Notes under the pieces: model-generated
Databases searched by the model: none
Told to the model about the DNA's origin: nothing
What the model saw: the letters and a program-made list of their open reading frames with translations, nothing else
Shown here: positions 32,483 through 40,211 of the stretch, piece by piece
Layout: each line of letters opens with the position of its first letter
Numbering within the stretch: the stretch's first letter is position 1
Program-made: the position numbers and the translations under genes
From: CAZNPW01 sp964575185
GTDB taxonomy: Bacteria > Pseudomonadota > Alphaproteobacteria > Rhodobacterales > Rhodobacteraceae
Direction of reading: 5' to 3'
Assembly (NCBI GenBank): GCA_964575185.1
Contig: CAZNPW010000026.1
Span: 1-40,211, forward strand
DNA length: 40,211 bases

Positions 32483-34138
32483 TCAGCGCGTGAACTTCTT
32501 GTATTTCACCCGCTTCGGCTCCACGCTGTCCGGCCCCAGCCTGCGGATCTTGTCGGCCTCGTAGGCCTCGAAGTTGCCCTCGAACCATTCGACATGCGCA
32601 TCGCCCTCGAAGGCCAGGATATGCGTGCAGAGGCGGTCGAGGAAGAAACGGTCGTGGGAAATGATGACCGCGCAGCCCGCGAAATCCTCCAGCGCCGCTT
32701 CCAGCGCCTGCAATGTCTCCACGTCGAGGTCGTTCGTCGGCTCGTCGAGCAGAAGGACATTGCCGCCCCGGCGCAGGAGTTTCGCCATGTGGACGCGGTT
32801 TCTTTCCCCGCCCGACAGGAGGCCGACCTTCTTCTGCTGGTCCCCGCCCTTGAAGTTGAAGGCCCCGCAATAGGCGCGGGAGTTCATCGTGGCGTCGCCG
32901 ATGTCCAGCACCTCGAGCCCTTCCGAGATTTCCTCCCAGACCGTCTTGTTCGGGTCGAGCGCATCGCGCGACTGGTCGACATAGGCGAGTTCCACCGTAT
33001 CGCCGAAGGTGACAATACCCGCATCGGGCGCAAGCTCGCGCGTCAGCATGCGGAACAGCGTCGATTTCCCCGCGCCGTTCGGCCCGATCACCCCGACGAT
33101 CCCGCCGGGCGGCAGCGCGAAGGTCAGGTCTTCGATCAACAGCTTGTCGCCCATGGCCTTTTTCAGGCCCTCGACCTCGATGACCTTGCCGCCGAGCCGC
33201 GGGCCGTTCGGGATGATGATCTGCGCGGTGGTAATCCTGTCGCGTTCCGATTTCGCCGCCATTTCCTCGTAGGCGTTGATCCGGGCCTTCTGCTTGGCCT
33301 GCCGCGCCTTGGCCCCGGCGCGGATCCATTCCAGTTCCCGCTCCAGCACCTTCTGCCGGGACCTGTCCTCGCGCGATTCCTGCTCCAGCCGCTTGGCCTT
33401 CTGCTCCAGCCAGCGCGAGTAATTGCCCTCGTAGGGGATTCCCCGGCCGCGGTCGAGCTCCAGGATCCAGCCGGTGATGTCGTCCAGGAAATAGCGGTCG
33501 TGGGTGACGATCAGGATCGTGCCCTTGTAGTCGATCAGGTGCTTCTGCAGCCAGGCGATGGTTTCGGCGTCGAGATGGTTGGTCGGTTCGTCCAGAAGCA
33601 GCATGTCGGGGGATTCGAGCAGCAGCCTGCACAGCGCGACCCGGCGCTTTTCGCCGCCCGACAGGGTGGTGACATCGGCATCGTCGGGCGGGCAGCGCAG
33701 GGCTTCCATCGCGACGTCGATCTGCGAATCGAGGTCCCACAGGTTCGCGGAATCGATCTTGTCCTGCAGGGCCGCCATCTCGTCGGCGGTGTCGTCGGAA
33801 TAGTTCATGGCGAGTTCGTTGTAGCGGTCGAGCTTGGCCTGTTTCGCCGCGACCCCCAGCCTGACATTGCCGCGCACGTCCAGCGTTTCATCGAGCTGCG
33901 GCTCCTGCGGCAGATAGCCGACCGTCGCCCCTTTCGCCGCCCAGGCCTCGCCGGTGAAATCGCGGTCGATCCCCGCCATCACCCGCATCAGCGAGGACTT
34001 TCCCGACCCGTTGACCCCCACGACCCCGATCTTGACGCCCGGCAGAAAATTCAGGCGGATGTTTTCAAACACCTTCTTCCCGCCCGGATAAGCCTTGGAC
34101 ACGCCGTCCATATGATAGACGTACTGGTAGCTGGCCAT
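32483..34138 (-). CDS. ettA: Energy-dependent translational throttle protein EttA
   Basis: A 551-residue ABC-F protein with two ATPase domains and no membrane part. The first has Walker A GVNGSGKSS, signature LSGGEKRRVALC and Walker B MLLLDEPTNHLD; the second has GPNGAGKST, LSGGERNRVHMAK and VLLLDEPTNDLD. The arm and linker region (about 240-320) is rich in Lys, Arg and Glu, as in EttA. EttA binds the ribosomal E site and gates the first elongation step according to the ATP/ADP ratio. Length and the N-terminal YQYVYHMDGVSKAYPGGKKV pattern fit EttA rather than Uup or YheS. Confidence 0.95.
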   Translation of the reverse strand: MASYQYVYHMDGVSKAYPGGKKVFENIRLNFLPGVKIGVVGVNGSGKSSLMRVMAGIDRDFTGEAWAAKGATVGYLPQEPQLDETLDVRGNVRLGVAAKQAKLDRYNELAMNYSDDTADEMAALQDKIDSANLWDLDSQIDVAMEALRCPPDDADVTTLSGGEKRRVALCRLLLESPDMLLLDEPTNHLDAETIAWLQKHLIDYKGTILIVTHDRYFLDDITGWILELDRGRGIPYEGNYSRWLEQKAKRLEQESREDRSRQKVLERELEWIRAGAKARQAKQKARINAYEEMAAKSERDRITTAQIIIPNGPRLGGKVIEVEGLKKAMGDKLLIEDLTFALPPGGIVGVIGPNGAGKSTLFRMLTRELAPDAGIVTFGDTVELAYVDQSRDALDPNKTVWEEISEGLEVLDIGDATMNSRAYCGAFNFKGGDQQKKVGLLSGGERNRVHMAKLLRRGGNVLLLDEPTNDLDVETLQALEAALEDFAGCAVIISHDRFFLDRLCTHILAFEGDAHVEWFEGNFEAYEADKIRRLGPDSVEPKRVKYKKFTR

Positions 34139-34196
34139 CGGGGCACCTCGCAGGGATCGCGGCGGATGTAGCCCTTGGGGCGGCGCGCCGCAACCG

Positions 34197-34574
34197 TCAG
34201 GCGACGGGTTCGAGCCAGTCGACGGTGCGGCCGTCGCGCGCCTCGTGCACGGCGATGTGGGTCATCGGGCCGTCGGGGCCGGCGCCGTGCCAGTGCTTTT
34301 CGCCGGGCGCGAACCATGCGGTGTCGCCCGGGTGCAGGGTCTGCACCGGGCCGCCCCAGGACTGCGCGCGGCAGGTGCCGTCGGTCACGATCAGGAGCTG
34401 GCCCAGCGGGTGCGTGTGCCAGACGGTTCGCGCGCCGGGGCCGAAGGTGACGCGGACGGCGTGGGCGCGGCCGGCCCCGTCGGGGGCGCGCAGGTGGGCG
34501 ATGCGGACCTCGCCGGTGAACCAGTCGGGGCTGGCGGGCATCAGCGGCTGGTCGGCGGCGGCGGTGATCAGCAT
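34197..34574 (-). CDS. Cupin-domain protein
   Basis: A 125-residue single-domain cupin. Motif 1 is WHTHPLGQLLIVTDG (about residues 52-66) and motif 2 is HPGDTAWFAPGEKHWHGA (about 82-99), giving the His/Glu/His metal site. Proteins of this size include small lyases and sensors; the exact reaction is not readable. Its start overlaps the GNAT stop by 7 bases, so the two genes are co-translated. Confidence 0.85.
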   Translation of the reverse strand: MLITAAADQPLMPASPDWFTGEVRIAHLRAPDGAGRAHAVRVTFGPGARTVWHTHPLGQLLIVTDGTCRAQSWGGPVQTLHPGDTAWFAPGEKHWHGAGPDGPMTHIAVHEARDGRTVDWLEPVA

Positions 34575-35029
34575 GGCAGGGCCTTTTCGAACCAGTGGTG
34601 AGCGAAGGGATTGGCGTTGTAGCGCGCGATCTCGGCCCAGCCCCAGCGGCGATACATCGCGACCGCGTCGGGCAGGTGGGCCGAGGTGTCGAGCCGCAGG
34701 CCGCGCAGGCCCAGTCCCCTTGCCTGCGCCGTGACCGCCTCCATCAGCCGGCGTCCGAGGCCCGTGCCGCGCGCCGACGGGGCGACCCACAGGCGCTTGA
34801 CCTCGCCCCAGAACGGAACCAGCGGCACCAGCGCGACGCAGCCCAGCCCCTCGCCCGCGATCAGGAAGGCGCCCTGCGGCGGGGCCATCCGGGCGGCGGC
34901 GGGGTCGGGCAGGGGCGGCGCGGCGAAACCCTGCGGGAAGCGCGCGTCGAGCTCGGCATAGAATGCCGCAAGGCAGGCGCAGGCGGCCGGACCGGCCGGG
35001 TCGGCGAGTGCGATCACGGGCGCGTGCAT
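34568..35029 (-). CDS. GNAT-family N-acetyltransferase
   Basis: A 153-residue acetyltransferase from ATG 35029. The acetyl-CoA motif A is VKRLWVAPSARGTGLGRRLMEAV (in parts, about residues 78-100), followed by LGLRGLRLDTSAHLPDAVAMYRRWGW. It transfers an acetyl group from acetyl-CoA to an unknown amine. Divergent from nadD, 43 bases away, and coupled to the cupin gene. Confidence 0.88.
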   Translation of the reverse strand: MHAPVIALADPAGPAACACLAAFYAELDARFPQGFAAPPLPDPAAARMAPPQGAFLIAGEGLGCVALVPLVPFWGEVKRLWVAPSARGTGLGRRLMEAVTAQARGLGLRGLRLDTSAHLPDAVAMYRRWGWAEIARYNANPFAHHWFEKALPC

Positions 35030-35072
35030 TTCGCGGTTCCTTCCCCGGCCCGCTGCGGTTAGCGATGGCGCG

Positions 35073-35666
35073 ATGCGATCAGGTTTCCCCATCGCCCGCA
35101 AGGGCATGACGATCGGCCTTCTGGGCGGGTCGTTCGACCCCGCGCATGGCGGGCACGTCCACATCACGAAGGCCGCGCTGCGGTCGGTCGGGGTGGACCG
35201 GGTGTGGTGGCTCGTGTCGCCCGGCAACCCGCTGAAGGCCGACCCGCCCGCGCCCCTGGAGGTGCGGCTCGCGCGGGCGCGGGCGGTGATGCGGCACCCG
35301 CGGGTGACGGTCAGCGACCTCGAATCGCGGCTGGGCACCCGCGCGACCGCCGACACCATCGACGCGCTGCGCCGCATCTATCCCGGCGTGCGCTTCGTCT
35401 GGCTGATGGGGGCGGACAACCTGGCGCAGTTCCACCGCTGGGGCCGGTGGCAGGACATCCTTCGCGCGGTGCCGGTCGGCGTCTTCGCCCGGCCCGGCTG
35501 GGGCGTGCGGGCGCGCCGGTCGGTCGCGGCGCAGGTCTTCGGGCAGGCGCGCGCGCGGCGGGCCGAGCGCATCGCGGGGCGCGCGGCGCCGGCCTGGAGC
35601 TTCGTGAACCTGCCGATGGACGACAGCAGTTCCACCGCGATCCGGGCCGCGGGGGGCTGGCGCTGA
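35073..35666 (+). CDS. nadD: Nicotinate-nucleotide adenylyltransferase
   Basis: A 197-residue NadD, which makes deamido-NAD from nicotinate mononucleotide and ATP. The nucleotidyltransferase motif GLLGGSFDPAHGGHVH lies at about residues 15-30, and the SSTAIRA motif near the C-terminus is the second ATP-binding signature. WWLVSPGNPLK and FVWLMGADNL are typical. ATG 35106 (MTIGLLGG) is a possible later start. Confidence 0.93.
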   Translation: MRSGFPIARKGMTIGLLGGSFDPAHGGHVHITKAALRSVGVDRVWWLVSPGNPLKADPPAPLEVRLARARAVMRHPRVTVSDLESRLGTRATADTIDALRRIYPGVRFVWLMGADNLAQFHRWGRWQDILRAVPVGVFARPGWGVRARRSVAAQVFGQARARRAERIAGRAAPAWSFVNLPMDDSSSTAIRAAGGWR

Positions 35667-35703
35667 CTTGCGGCGCGGTGCCGGGCGCGGCACAAGCGGG
35701 GCC

Positions 35704-36324
35704 ATGACCGGGCACATCGTCGATCTTGCCACCTGGCCGCGCGCCGACCAGTTCCGCTTTTTCCGCAGCTACCAGCGGCCGCATTACGCCACCACCGCGC
35801 GCATCGACGTGACGCGGCTGGTGGCGGCGAAGGCGGCGGGGCAGTCGGTCTACCGCGCCTCGGTCCACGCGATCGGGGCGGGGATCCACGCGGTGCCCGA
35901 GCTGCAGATGCGGTTCCGGGGCGAGGTGGTGACTCGCTTCGACCGGGTGGCGCTGTCGCTGACGGTGCCGCTGGCCGAAGGCAACTTCCGCTATGCCTAT
36001 GTGCCCTGGCAGCCCGACCGGGCGGGGTTCGACGCGGGGATGGCCGCCATCGTCGCCGTCGCGCAGGCCGGGGGCGACCTGAACGCGAACCCCGGGCGGC
36101 AGGATGTGGCTTATCTGTCGTGCCTGCCCTGGCTCGACTACACGTCGCTGAACAACGCGATGCCCGATGCGGCGGACTGCATCCCGCGCGTCGGCTGGGG
36201 CAGGATCGTCACCGACGGCGCGCGCAGTAGCATGGCCATGACGCTCGAGGTGCACCACGCGCTGGTCGACGGGCGGCAGGTCGGCGCCTTCTTCGCCGCC
36301 GTGCAGGCCGCGGTGGAGGCGTGA
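35704..36324 (+). CDS. Chloramphenicol-acetyltransferase-family protein
   Basis: A 206-residue protein from ATG 35704 with the layout of the trimeric CAT family: an N-terminal WPRADQFRFFRSY (usual W-R--F-F), a central SCLPWLDYTSLNNA and the catalytic motif HHALVDGRQVG near residues 183-193, where the second His is the general base and Asp is structural. Length is normal for CAT. Whether it acetylates chloramphenicol or a cell-wall or polysaccharide substrate is unknown; the TupA-like partner next door hints at the latter. Its stop overlaps the next start (GTGA). Confidence 0.82.
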   Translation: MTGHIVDLATWPRADQFRFFRSYQRPHYATTARIDVTRLVAAKAAGQSVYRASVHAIGAGIHAVPELQMRFRGEVVTRFDRVALSLTVPLAEGNFRYAYVPWQPDRAGFDAGMAAIVAVAQAGGDLNANPGRQDVAYLSCLPWLDYTSLNNAMPDAADCIPRVGWGRIVTDGARSSMAMTLEVHHALVDGRQVGAFFAAVQAAVEA

Positions 36325-37253
36325 CGGGCGACCCGCCGCCCGGGTTGTGGCCGCGCCTGCGGGCCGAGGCGGCACTGCAGGCCGACCGGCGCGTCCGCGT
36401 TGCGGCGCTGCGCCGGTTGTTCGCGGAACGGCTGGGATATGCGCCCGACTTCGCCCGGCCCCGGACGTTCAACGAGAAGATCAACCACCGCAAGCTCTAC
36501 GACCGCAACCCGCTGTTCCCGCGCGTGACCGACAAGCTGGAGGTGCGGCGCGTGGTGGCCGAGATCCTGGGGCCGGGCCGGGCGCGGGCGCTGTTCCTGC
36601 CGGTGCTGGCGCAGACCGACCGCCCGACGCGGCCCTGGCTGGAACGGCTGCTCGCGCGGCCCGGGCCGGGGGTGGCGGTGAAGGCGACGCACGGCTGCGG
36701 GTGGAACCTGTTCCTGCGCGCGGGCGAGGCGCACGACCTGCCCGCCGCCCTTCGCCGGATGCGGGCCTGGCTGCGGCGCACCTACGGCGCGGAGGCGATG
36801 GAGTGGGCCTATGCGCAGGTCCCGCCGCGCGTCTATGCCGAGCCCCTGATGCTGTGGGAGGGCGGTCGGCCGGCCGACGACCTGAAGTTCACCGTCTTCG
36901 GCGGGCGCTGCCACCTCGTGCAGATCGAGCAGGACCGCTTCGGCGATGCCACGCAGTTCTTCCTCGGCCGCGACGGCGCGCGGCTGGCGATGCAGATGGA
37001 GAAGTCCGGGACTTCGGACTTCCGCGGGCCTCCGCCGGGGTTCGCCCGGATGCGCGCGGTGGCCGAGGCGATCGGCGCGCGGTTCGATTACGTGCGCGTG
37101 GATTTCATGTATACCGGCGCGGGGCATGCGCTGAACGAGCTGACGCTCTATCGCGGCAGCGGGCTGAACCCGTTCCGGCCGGCGGAGTGGGACCGGCGGC
37201 TGGGCGATCTGTGGCGGATGCGGATCGTGCCGCGCCGCTGGGGGCAGGCATGA
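36321..37253 (+). CDS. TupA-like ATP-grasp protein
   Basis: A 310-residue protein from GTG 36321. The signature FNEKINHRKLYDRNPLFPRVTDKLEVR (in parts, about residues 50-75), KATHGCGWN, DDLKFTVFGGRCHLVQIE and the metal-binding end NELTLYRGSGLNPF match the TupA-like ATP-grasp family, often found in polysaccharide and teichuronopeptide loci. It probably joins a carboxylate to an amine or sugar using ATP. Both ends overlap neighbours by 4 bases, so it belongs to one operon with the CAT-family gene and cmk. Confidence 0.8.
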   Translation: MTGDPPPGLWPRLRAEAALQADRRVRVAALRRLFAERLGYAPDFARPRTFNEKINHRKLYDRNPLFPRVTDKLEVRRVVAEILGPGRARALFLPVLAQTDRPTRPWLERLLARPGPGVAVKATHGCGWNLFLRAGEAHDLPAALRRMRAWLRRTYGAEAMEWAYAQVPPRVYAEPLMLWEGGRPADDLKFTVFGGRCHLVQIEQDRFGDATQFFLGRDGARLAMQMEKSGTSDFRGPPPGFARMRAVAEAIGARFDYVRVDFMYTGAGHALNELTLYRGSGLNPFRPAEWDRRLGDLWRMRIVPRRWGQA

Positions 37254-37843
37254 TCTTCACCGTGGCCATCGACGGCCCGGCGGCGGCGGGCAAGGGGACC
37301 ATCGCGCGCGCCGTCGCGGCGCGGCACGGGTTCGCGCACCTGGACACCGGGTTGCTCTACCGCGCCGTGGGCGCTCTGGGCGGCGATCCGGTGGCCGTGG
37401 CGCGCGCGCTGACGCCTGCGGACCTGGCGCGGGCCGACCTGCGCTCGGCCGCGGCGGCCGAGGCGGCAAGCCGCGTCGCCGCGATCCCGCAGGTGCGGGC
37501 GGCGCTGGTGGAGTTCCAGCGCCGGTTCGCCCGTCGGCCGGGGGGCGCGGTGCTCGACGGGCGCGACATCGGCACCGCCATCTGCCCCGAGGCCGAGGTC
37601 AAGCTGTTCGTCACCGCCGCGGCGGAGGTCCGTGCCCACCGTCGCTGGCTGGAGCTCGGCGGCGACGAAGCCTGCGTGCTGGCCGGGGTGCGCGCCCGCG
37701 ACGCCCGCGATACCGGCCGCGCCGATGCGCCGCTGCGGGCCGCGCCCGACGCGCTGGTCATCGACACGACCGACCTGACCGCGGCCGAGGCGCTGGAGCG
37801 CGCCGATGCCGCGGTGCGCGAACGGCTGCCGCGGCGGGAGTGA
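37250..37843 (+). CDS. cmk: Cytidylate kinase
   Basis: A 197-residue kinase for CMP and dCMP. The P-loop IDGPAAAGKGTIAR is at residues about 8-21, followed by LDTGLLYRAVG and the substrate motif LDGRDIGTAICPEAEVKLFVTA. It is slightly shorter than most Cmk proteins. ATG 37250 overlaps the ATP-grasp stop. The cmk-rpsA order is common in alphaproteobacteria; aroA, which often precedes cmk, is not here. Confidence 0.93.
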   Translation: MIFTVAIDGPAAAGKGTIARAVAARHGFAHLDTGLLYRAVGALGGDPVAVARALTPADLARADLRSAAAAEAASRVAAIPQVRAALVEFQRRFARRPGGAVLDGRDIGTAICPEAEVKLFVTAAAEVRAHRRWLELGGDEACVLAGVRARDARDTGRADAPLRAAPDALVIDTTDLTAAEALERADAAVRERLPRRE

Positions 37844-37967
37844 GGCGGTCCGCGCGCTTGCCGCCCGAACCGCTTTCGGCTATGGCGCGCCATCCCGAAT
37901 CCGGGGCCACCAGACCGGCGGAGCCAACCGCGCGGCCAGCAATCATTGACAAAGGACACTGCACCGC

Positions 37968-39644
37968 ATGTGCGCGAAAGCAACGATGGAAGATTTCGAG
38001 GCGCTTCTGAAGGAAAGCTTCGAGATCGACACTCCCGAAGAGGGCACGGTCGTCAAGGGCCGCGTCATCGCGATCGAGGCCGGCCAGGCGATCATCGACG
38101 TCGGCTACAAGATGGAAGGCCGCGTCGACCTGAAGGAGTTTGCAGGCCCCGGCGAGACGCCGGACATCGGCGTCGGCGATGAGGTCGAGGTCTACCTCGA
38201 CCGCGTCGAGAACGCCCGCGGCGAGGCGCAGATCAGCCGCGAGAAGGCCAAGCGCGAGGAGGCCTGGGACCGGCTGGAGAAGGCCTATGCCTCCGAAACC
38301 CGGGTGGACGGGACGATCTTCGGCCGCGTCAAGGGCGGCTTCACGGTCGACCTGGGGGGTGCTGTCGCCTTCCTGCCGGGCAGCCAGGTCGACGTGCGCC
38401 CGGTGCGCGACGTCGGCCCCCTGATGGGGATGAAGCAGCCCTTCCAGATCCTGAAGATGGACCGCCGCCGCGGCAACATCGTCGTCTCGCGCCGCGCGAT
38501 CCTCGAGGAATCGCGGGCGGAGCAGCGCGCCGAGGTCATCGGCAACCTGTACGAAGGCCAGACGGTCGACGGCGTGGTCAAGAACATCACCGAATACGGG
38601 GCCTTCGTCGACCTCGGCGGTGTGGACGGCCTCCTCCATGTCACCGACATGGCCTGGCGCCGGGTGAACCACCCGTCGGAAATCCTGTCGATCGGCGAGA
38701 CCGTCAAGGTGCAGGTCATCAAGATCAACAAGGAAACCCACCGCATCAGCCTGGGCATGAAGCAGCTCCAGTCCGACCCGTGGGATTCGGTCGACCGGAT
38801 GTATCCGCTGGGCAGCGTGCACAAAGGCCGCGTGACCAACATCACCGACTACGGCGCCTTCGTGGAGCTCGAGGCGGGGGTCGAGGGCCTGGTCCATGTC
38901 TCCGAGATGTCCTGGACCAAGAAGAACGTCCACCCCGGCAAGATCGTGTCCACCAGCCAGGAGGTCGACGTGATGGTGCTGGAGATCGACAGCGCCAAGC
39001 GGCGCGTCAGCCTGGGGCTGAAGCAGACCCAGCGCAACCCGTGGGAGGTCTTCGCCGAGACGCACCCCAGGGACAGCGTCATCGAGGGCGAGGTCAGGAA
39101 CATCACCGAGTTCGGGCTGTTCGTCGGCCTCGACAACGACATCGACGGCATGGTGCACCTGTCCGACCTGTCGTGGGACCAGCGCGGCGAGGAGGCGATC
39201 CAGAACTACCGCAAGGGCGACACGGTCAAGGCAGCGGTGCTGGAGGTCGACGTCGAGAAGGAGCGCATCAGCCTGTCGATCAAGGCGCTGGGCGAGGACA
39301 CCTTCACCGACGCGGTCGACGGCGTGAAGCGCGGGTCGATCATCACCGTCGCGGTCAGCGCGATCGAGGAGGGCGGGATCGAGGTCGATTACAACGGGGC
39401 CAAGTCCTTCATCCGCCGCAGCGACCTGAGCCGCGACCGGGGCGACCAGCGCCCCGAGCGGTTCCAGGTGGGCGACAAGGTCGACGTGCGCGTGACCAAC
39501 ATCGACCCCAAGACGCGCAAGCTCGGCCTGTCGATCAAGGCGCGCGAGATTGCCGAGGAGAAGGAGGCGGTCGAGCAGTATGGCTCGTCGGACTCCGGCG
39601 CGAGCCTGGGCGACATCCTGGGCGCGGCGCTGAAGGGCCGCTGA
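37968..39644 (+). CDS. rpsA: 30S ribosomal protein S1
   Basis: A 558-residue S1 with six consecutive S1/OB-fold domains from about residue 25 to 535. The repeats are visible as KGRVIAIEAGQAIIDVGYKMEGRV, DGVVKNITEYGAFVDLGGVDGLLHV, KGRVTNITDYGAFVELEAGVEGLVHV and EGEVRNITEFGLFVGLDNDIDGMVHL (each read in parts). S1 unfolds mRNA at the small subunit and aids initiation. The start MCAKATMEDFEALLKESF matches relatives from ATG 37968; ATG 37986 is possible. The C-terminus (ASLGDILGAALKG) is typical. Confidence 0.96.
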   Translation: MCAKATMEDFEALLKESFEIDTPEEGTVVKGRVIAIEAGQAIIDVGYKMEGRVDLKEFAGPGETPDIGVGDEVEVYLDRVENARGEAQISREKAKREEAWDRLEKAYASETRVDGTIFGRVKGGFTVDLGGAVAFLPGSQVDVRPVRDVGPLMGMKQPFQILKMDRRRGNIVVSRRAILEESRAEQRAEVIGNLYEGQTVDGVVKNITEYGAFVDLGGVDGLLHVTDMAWRRVNHPSEILSIGETVKVQVIKINKETHRISLGMKQLQSDPWDSVDRMYPLGSVHKGRVTNITDYGAFVELEAGVEGLVHVSEMSWTKKNVHPGKIVSTSQEVDVMVLEIDSAKRRVSLGLKQTQRNPWEVFAETHPRDSVIEGEVRNITEFGLFVGLDNDIDGMVHLSDLSWDQRGEEAIQNYRKGDTVKAAVLEVDVEKERISLSIKALGEDTFTDAVDGVKRGSIITVAVSAIEEGGIEVDYNGAKSFIRRSDLSRDRGDQRPERFQVGDKVDVRVTNIDPKTRKLGLSIKAREIAEEKEAVEQYGSSDSGASLGDILGAALKGR

Positions 39645-39668
39645 CCCTGCCGCACCGGCATTCCGGGG

Positions 39669-39702
39669 CCTCGCCGACAACGGCGGGGACCTTCGGCTTT
39701 TT
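39669..39702 (+). terminator. Probable rpsA terminator
   Basis: CCTCGCCG (39669-39676) and CGGCGGGG (39681-39688) form an 8-bp stem with one G-T pair and a 4-base loop. After 9 bases comes TTTTT (39698-39702). A competing, perfect 9-bp pairing exists between ACCTTCGGC (39689-39697) and GCCGAAGGT (39730-39738). Confidence 0.5.
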
Positions 39703-39841
39703 GTGAAACTTCCGCGACGGCCTTGAAACGCCGAAGGTGCCGCCCTTCTTTCGAGCGGTCCGGGACCCTCTGGCGCGGCCTTGCCCGGCCGCCGCGCGAT
39801 GTCGGACGCGGCATCGTCGCGGCCGGGTAATGGAGCGGACA

Positions 39842-40211
39842 ATGGAGTTCCTTCTCGGGCTCTGGCTTGGCATGCCCGTCTGGATCTGGCTGGTGTTCAT
39901 CACATCGGTCCTGGTCGTGCTGGCCCTCGACCTCGGCGTCTTCCACCGCGAGGCGCACGAGATCGGCGTGTCCGAAAGCCTGAAGCTTTCGGCGCTGTAC
40001 ATCGGCCTCGGCCTCGCCTGGTCGGTGGCGGTCTACTACATCTACCTGACCTACGCGGGCGCGGGGGCCATCGACCCCCAGATCGCCGCAGCGGCCACGC
40101 CCGAGGACCGGGCCTGGACGGCGGTGATGCTGTATCTGACGGGCTACCTGGTGGAAAAGACGCTGGCGATGGACAACGTCTTCGTCATCTCGATGATCTT
40201 CGCCTACTTCG
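39842..40211 (+). CDS. TerC-family membrane protein, cut by the window end
   Basis: The first 123 codons from ATG 39842. Hydrophobic helices (VWIWLVFITSVLVVLALDLGVF in parts; ALYIGLGLAWSVAVYYIYL) and the motif YLVEKTLAMDNVFVISMIF identify the TerC/Alx family, whose members are implicated in manganese export and metal loading of secreted proteins. The HREAHEIGVSESL loop is typical of Alx-like members. The 3' part lies outside the window. Confidence 0.88.
   Translation, partial: MEFLLGLWLGMPVWIWLVFITSVLVVLALDLGVFHREAHEIGVSESLKLSALYIGLGLAWSVAVYYIYLTYAGAGAIDPQIAAAATPEDRAWTAVMLYLTGYLVEKTLAMDNVFVISMIFAYF

Noticed and set aside
39703..39841. yybP-ykoY manganese riboswitch before the TerC-family gene
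   Set aside because: The position would suit, but I could not find its conserved loop sequences or the expected paired elements.

Overview
The window is high-GC DNA from an alphaproteobacterium, most likely a member of the Rhodobacterales. The evidence is murA followed by a DUF2948 gene, a cmk-rpsA pair, an AcuI-type acrylyl-CoA reductase, and tRNA-Ser(GCT) and tRNA-Thr(GGT) of alphaproteobacterial type. The right part (about 18.2-40.2 kb) is ordinary host chromosome with very GC-rich codons. The left part (1 to about 18.2 kb) is visibly less GC-rich overall and is a genomic island inserted at the 5' end of dusA.

Island (1-18.2 kb). A tyrosine recombinase (16994-18082, minus) lies next to dusA, and the first codons of dusA are AT-rich and island-like, so the element appears to have supplied a new 5' end for the gene. 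The cargo is one long minus-strand operon (16749 to 1319). Its order is: a WYL regulator of the BrxR/CapW type; a 1723-residue helicase carrying both a DEAD/H helicase core and a C-terminal DUF1998-type cysteine module; an SNF2-type helicase resembling DrmD of class 1 DISARM; a 1342-residue Eco57I-type adenine methyltransferase resembling DrmMI; an acidic orphan; a fragment of an HNH-nuclease gene; a membrane-anchored coiled-coil protein; and an intact HNH nuclease. This looks like a DISARM-related anti-phage system in which DrmA- and DrmB-like parts are on one chain, the PLD protein DrmC is not seen, and an HNH nuclease and two unfamiliar proteins are added. The SNF2 gene is interrupted by a single in-frame TGA where glycine (GGA) would be expected. 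At the far left is a LysR regulator gene, also broken by one in-frame stop (TAA) near its start. The other end of the island is not in the window.

Middle (18.2-28 kb). dusA and a Bcr/CflA-type drug exporter converge. After tRNA-Ser(GCT) comes a promoter built like a CueR (MerR-family, copper) target. It drives a 68-residue Cys/His-rich microprotein whose stop overlaps the start of a five-gene peptide-type ABC importer (two ATPases, a binding protein, two permeases). A strong hairpin terminator/attenuator separates the binding protein gene from the permeases. acuI and tRNA-Thr(GGT) follow on the minus strand.

Right (28-40.2 kb). A small basic protein, murA and a DUF2948 gene overlap as one operon. 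Then come an alpha/beta hydrolase, a receiver-like protein, a cold-shock protein, two very small membrane proteins, ettA, a cupin and a GNAT pair, divergent nadD, a chloramphenicol-acetyltransferase-family gene, a TupA-like ATP-grasp gene, cmk and rpsA, and finally the start of a TerC-family membrane protein cut by the window edge.
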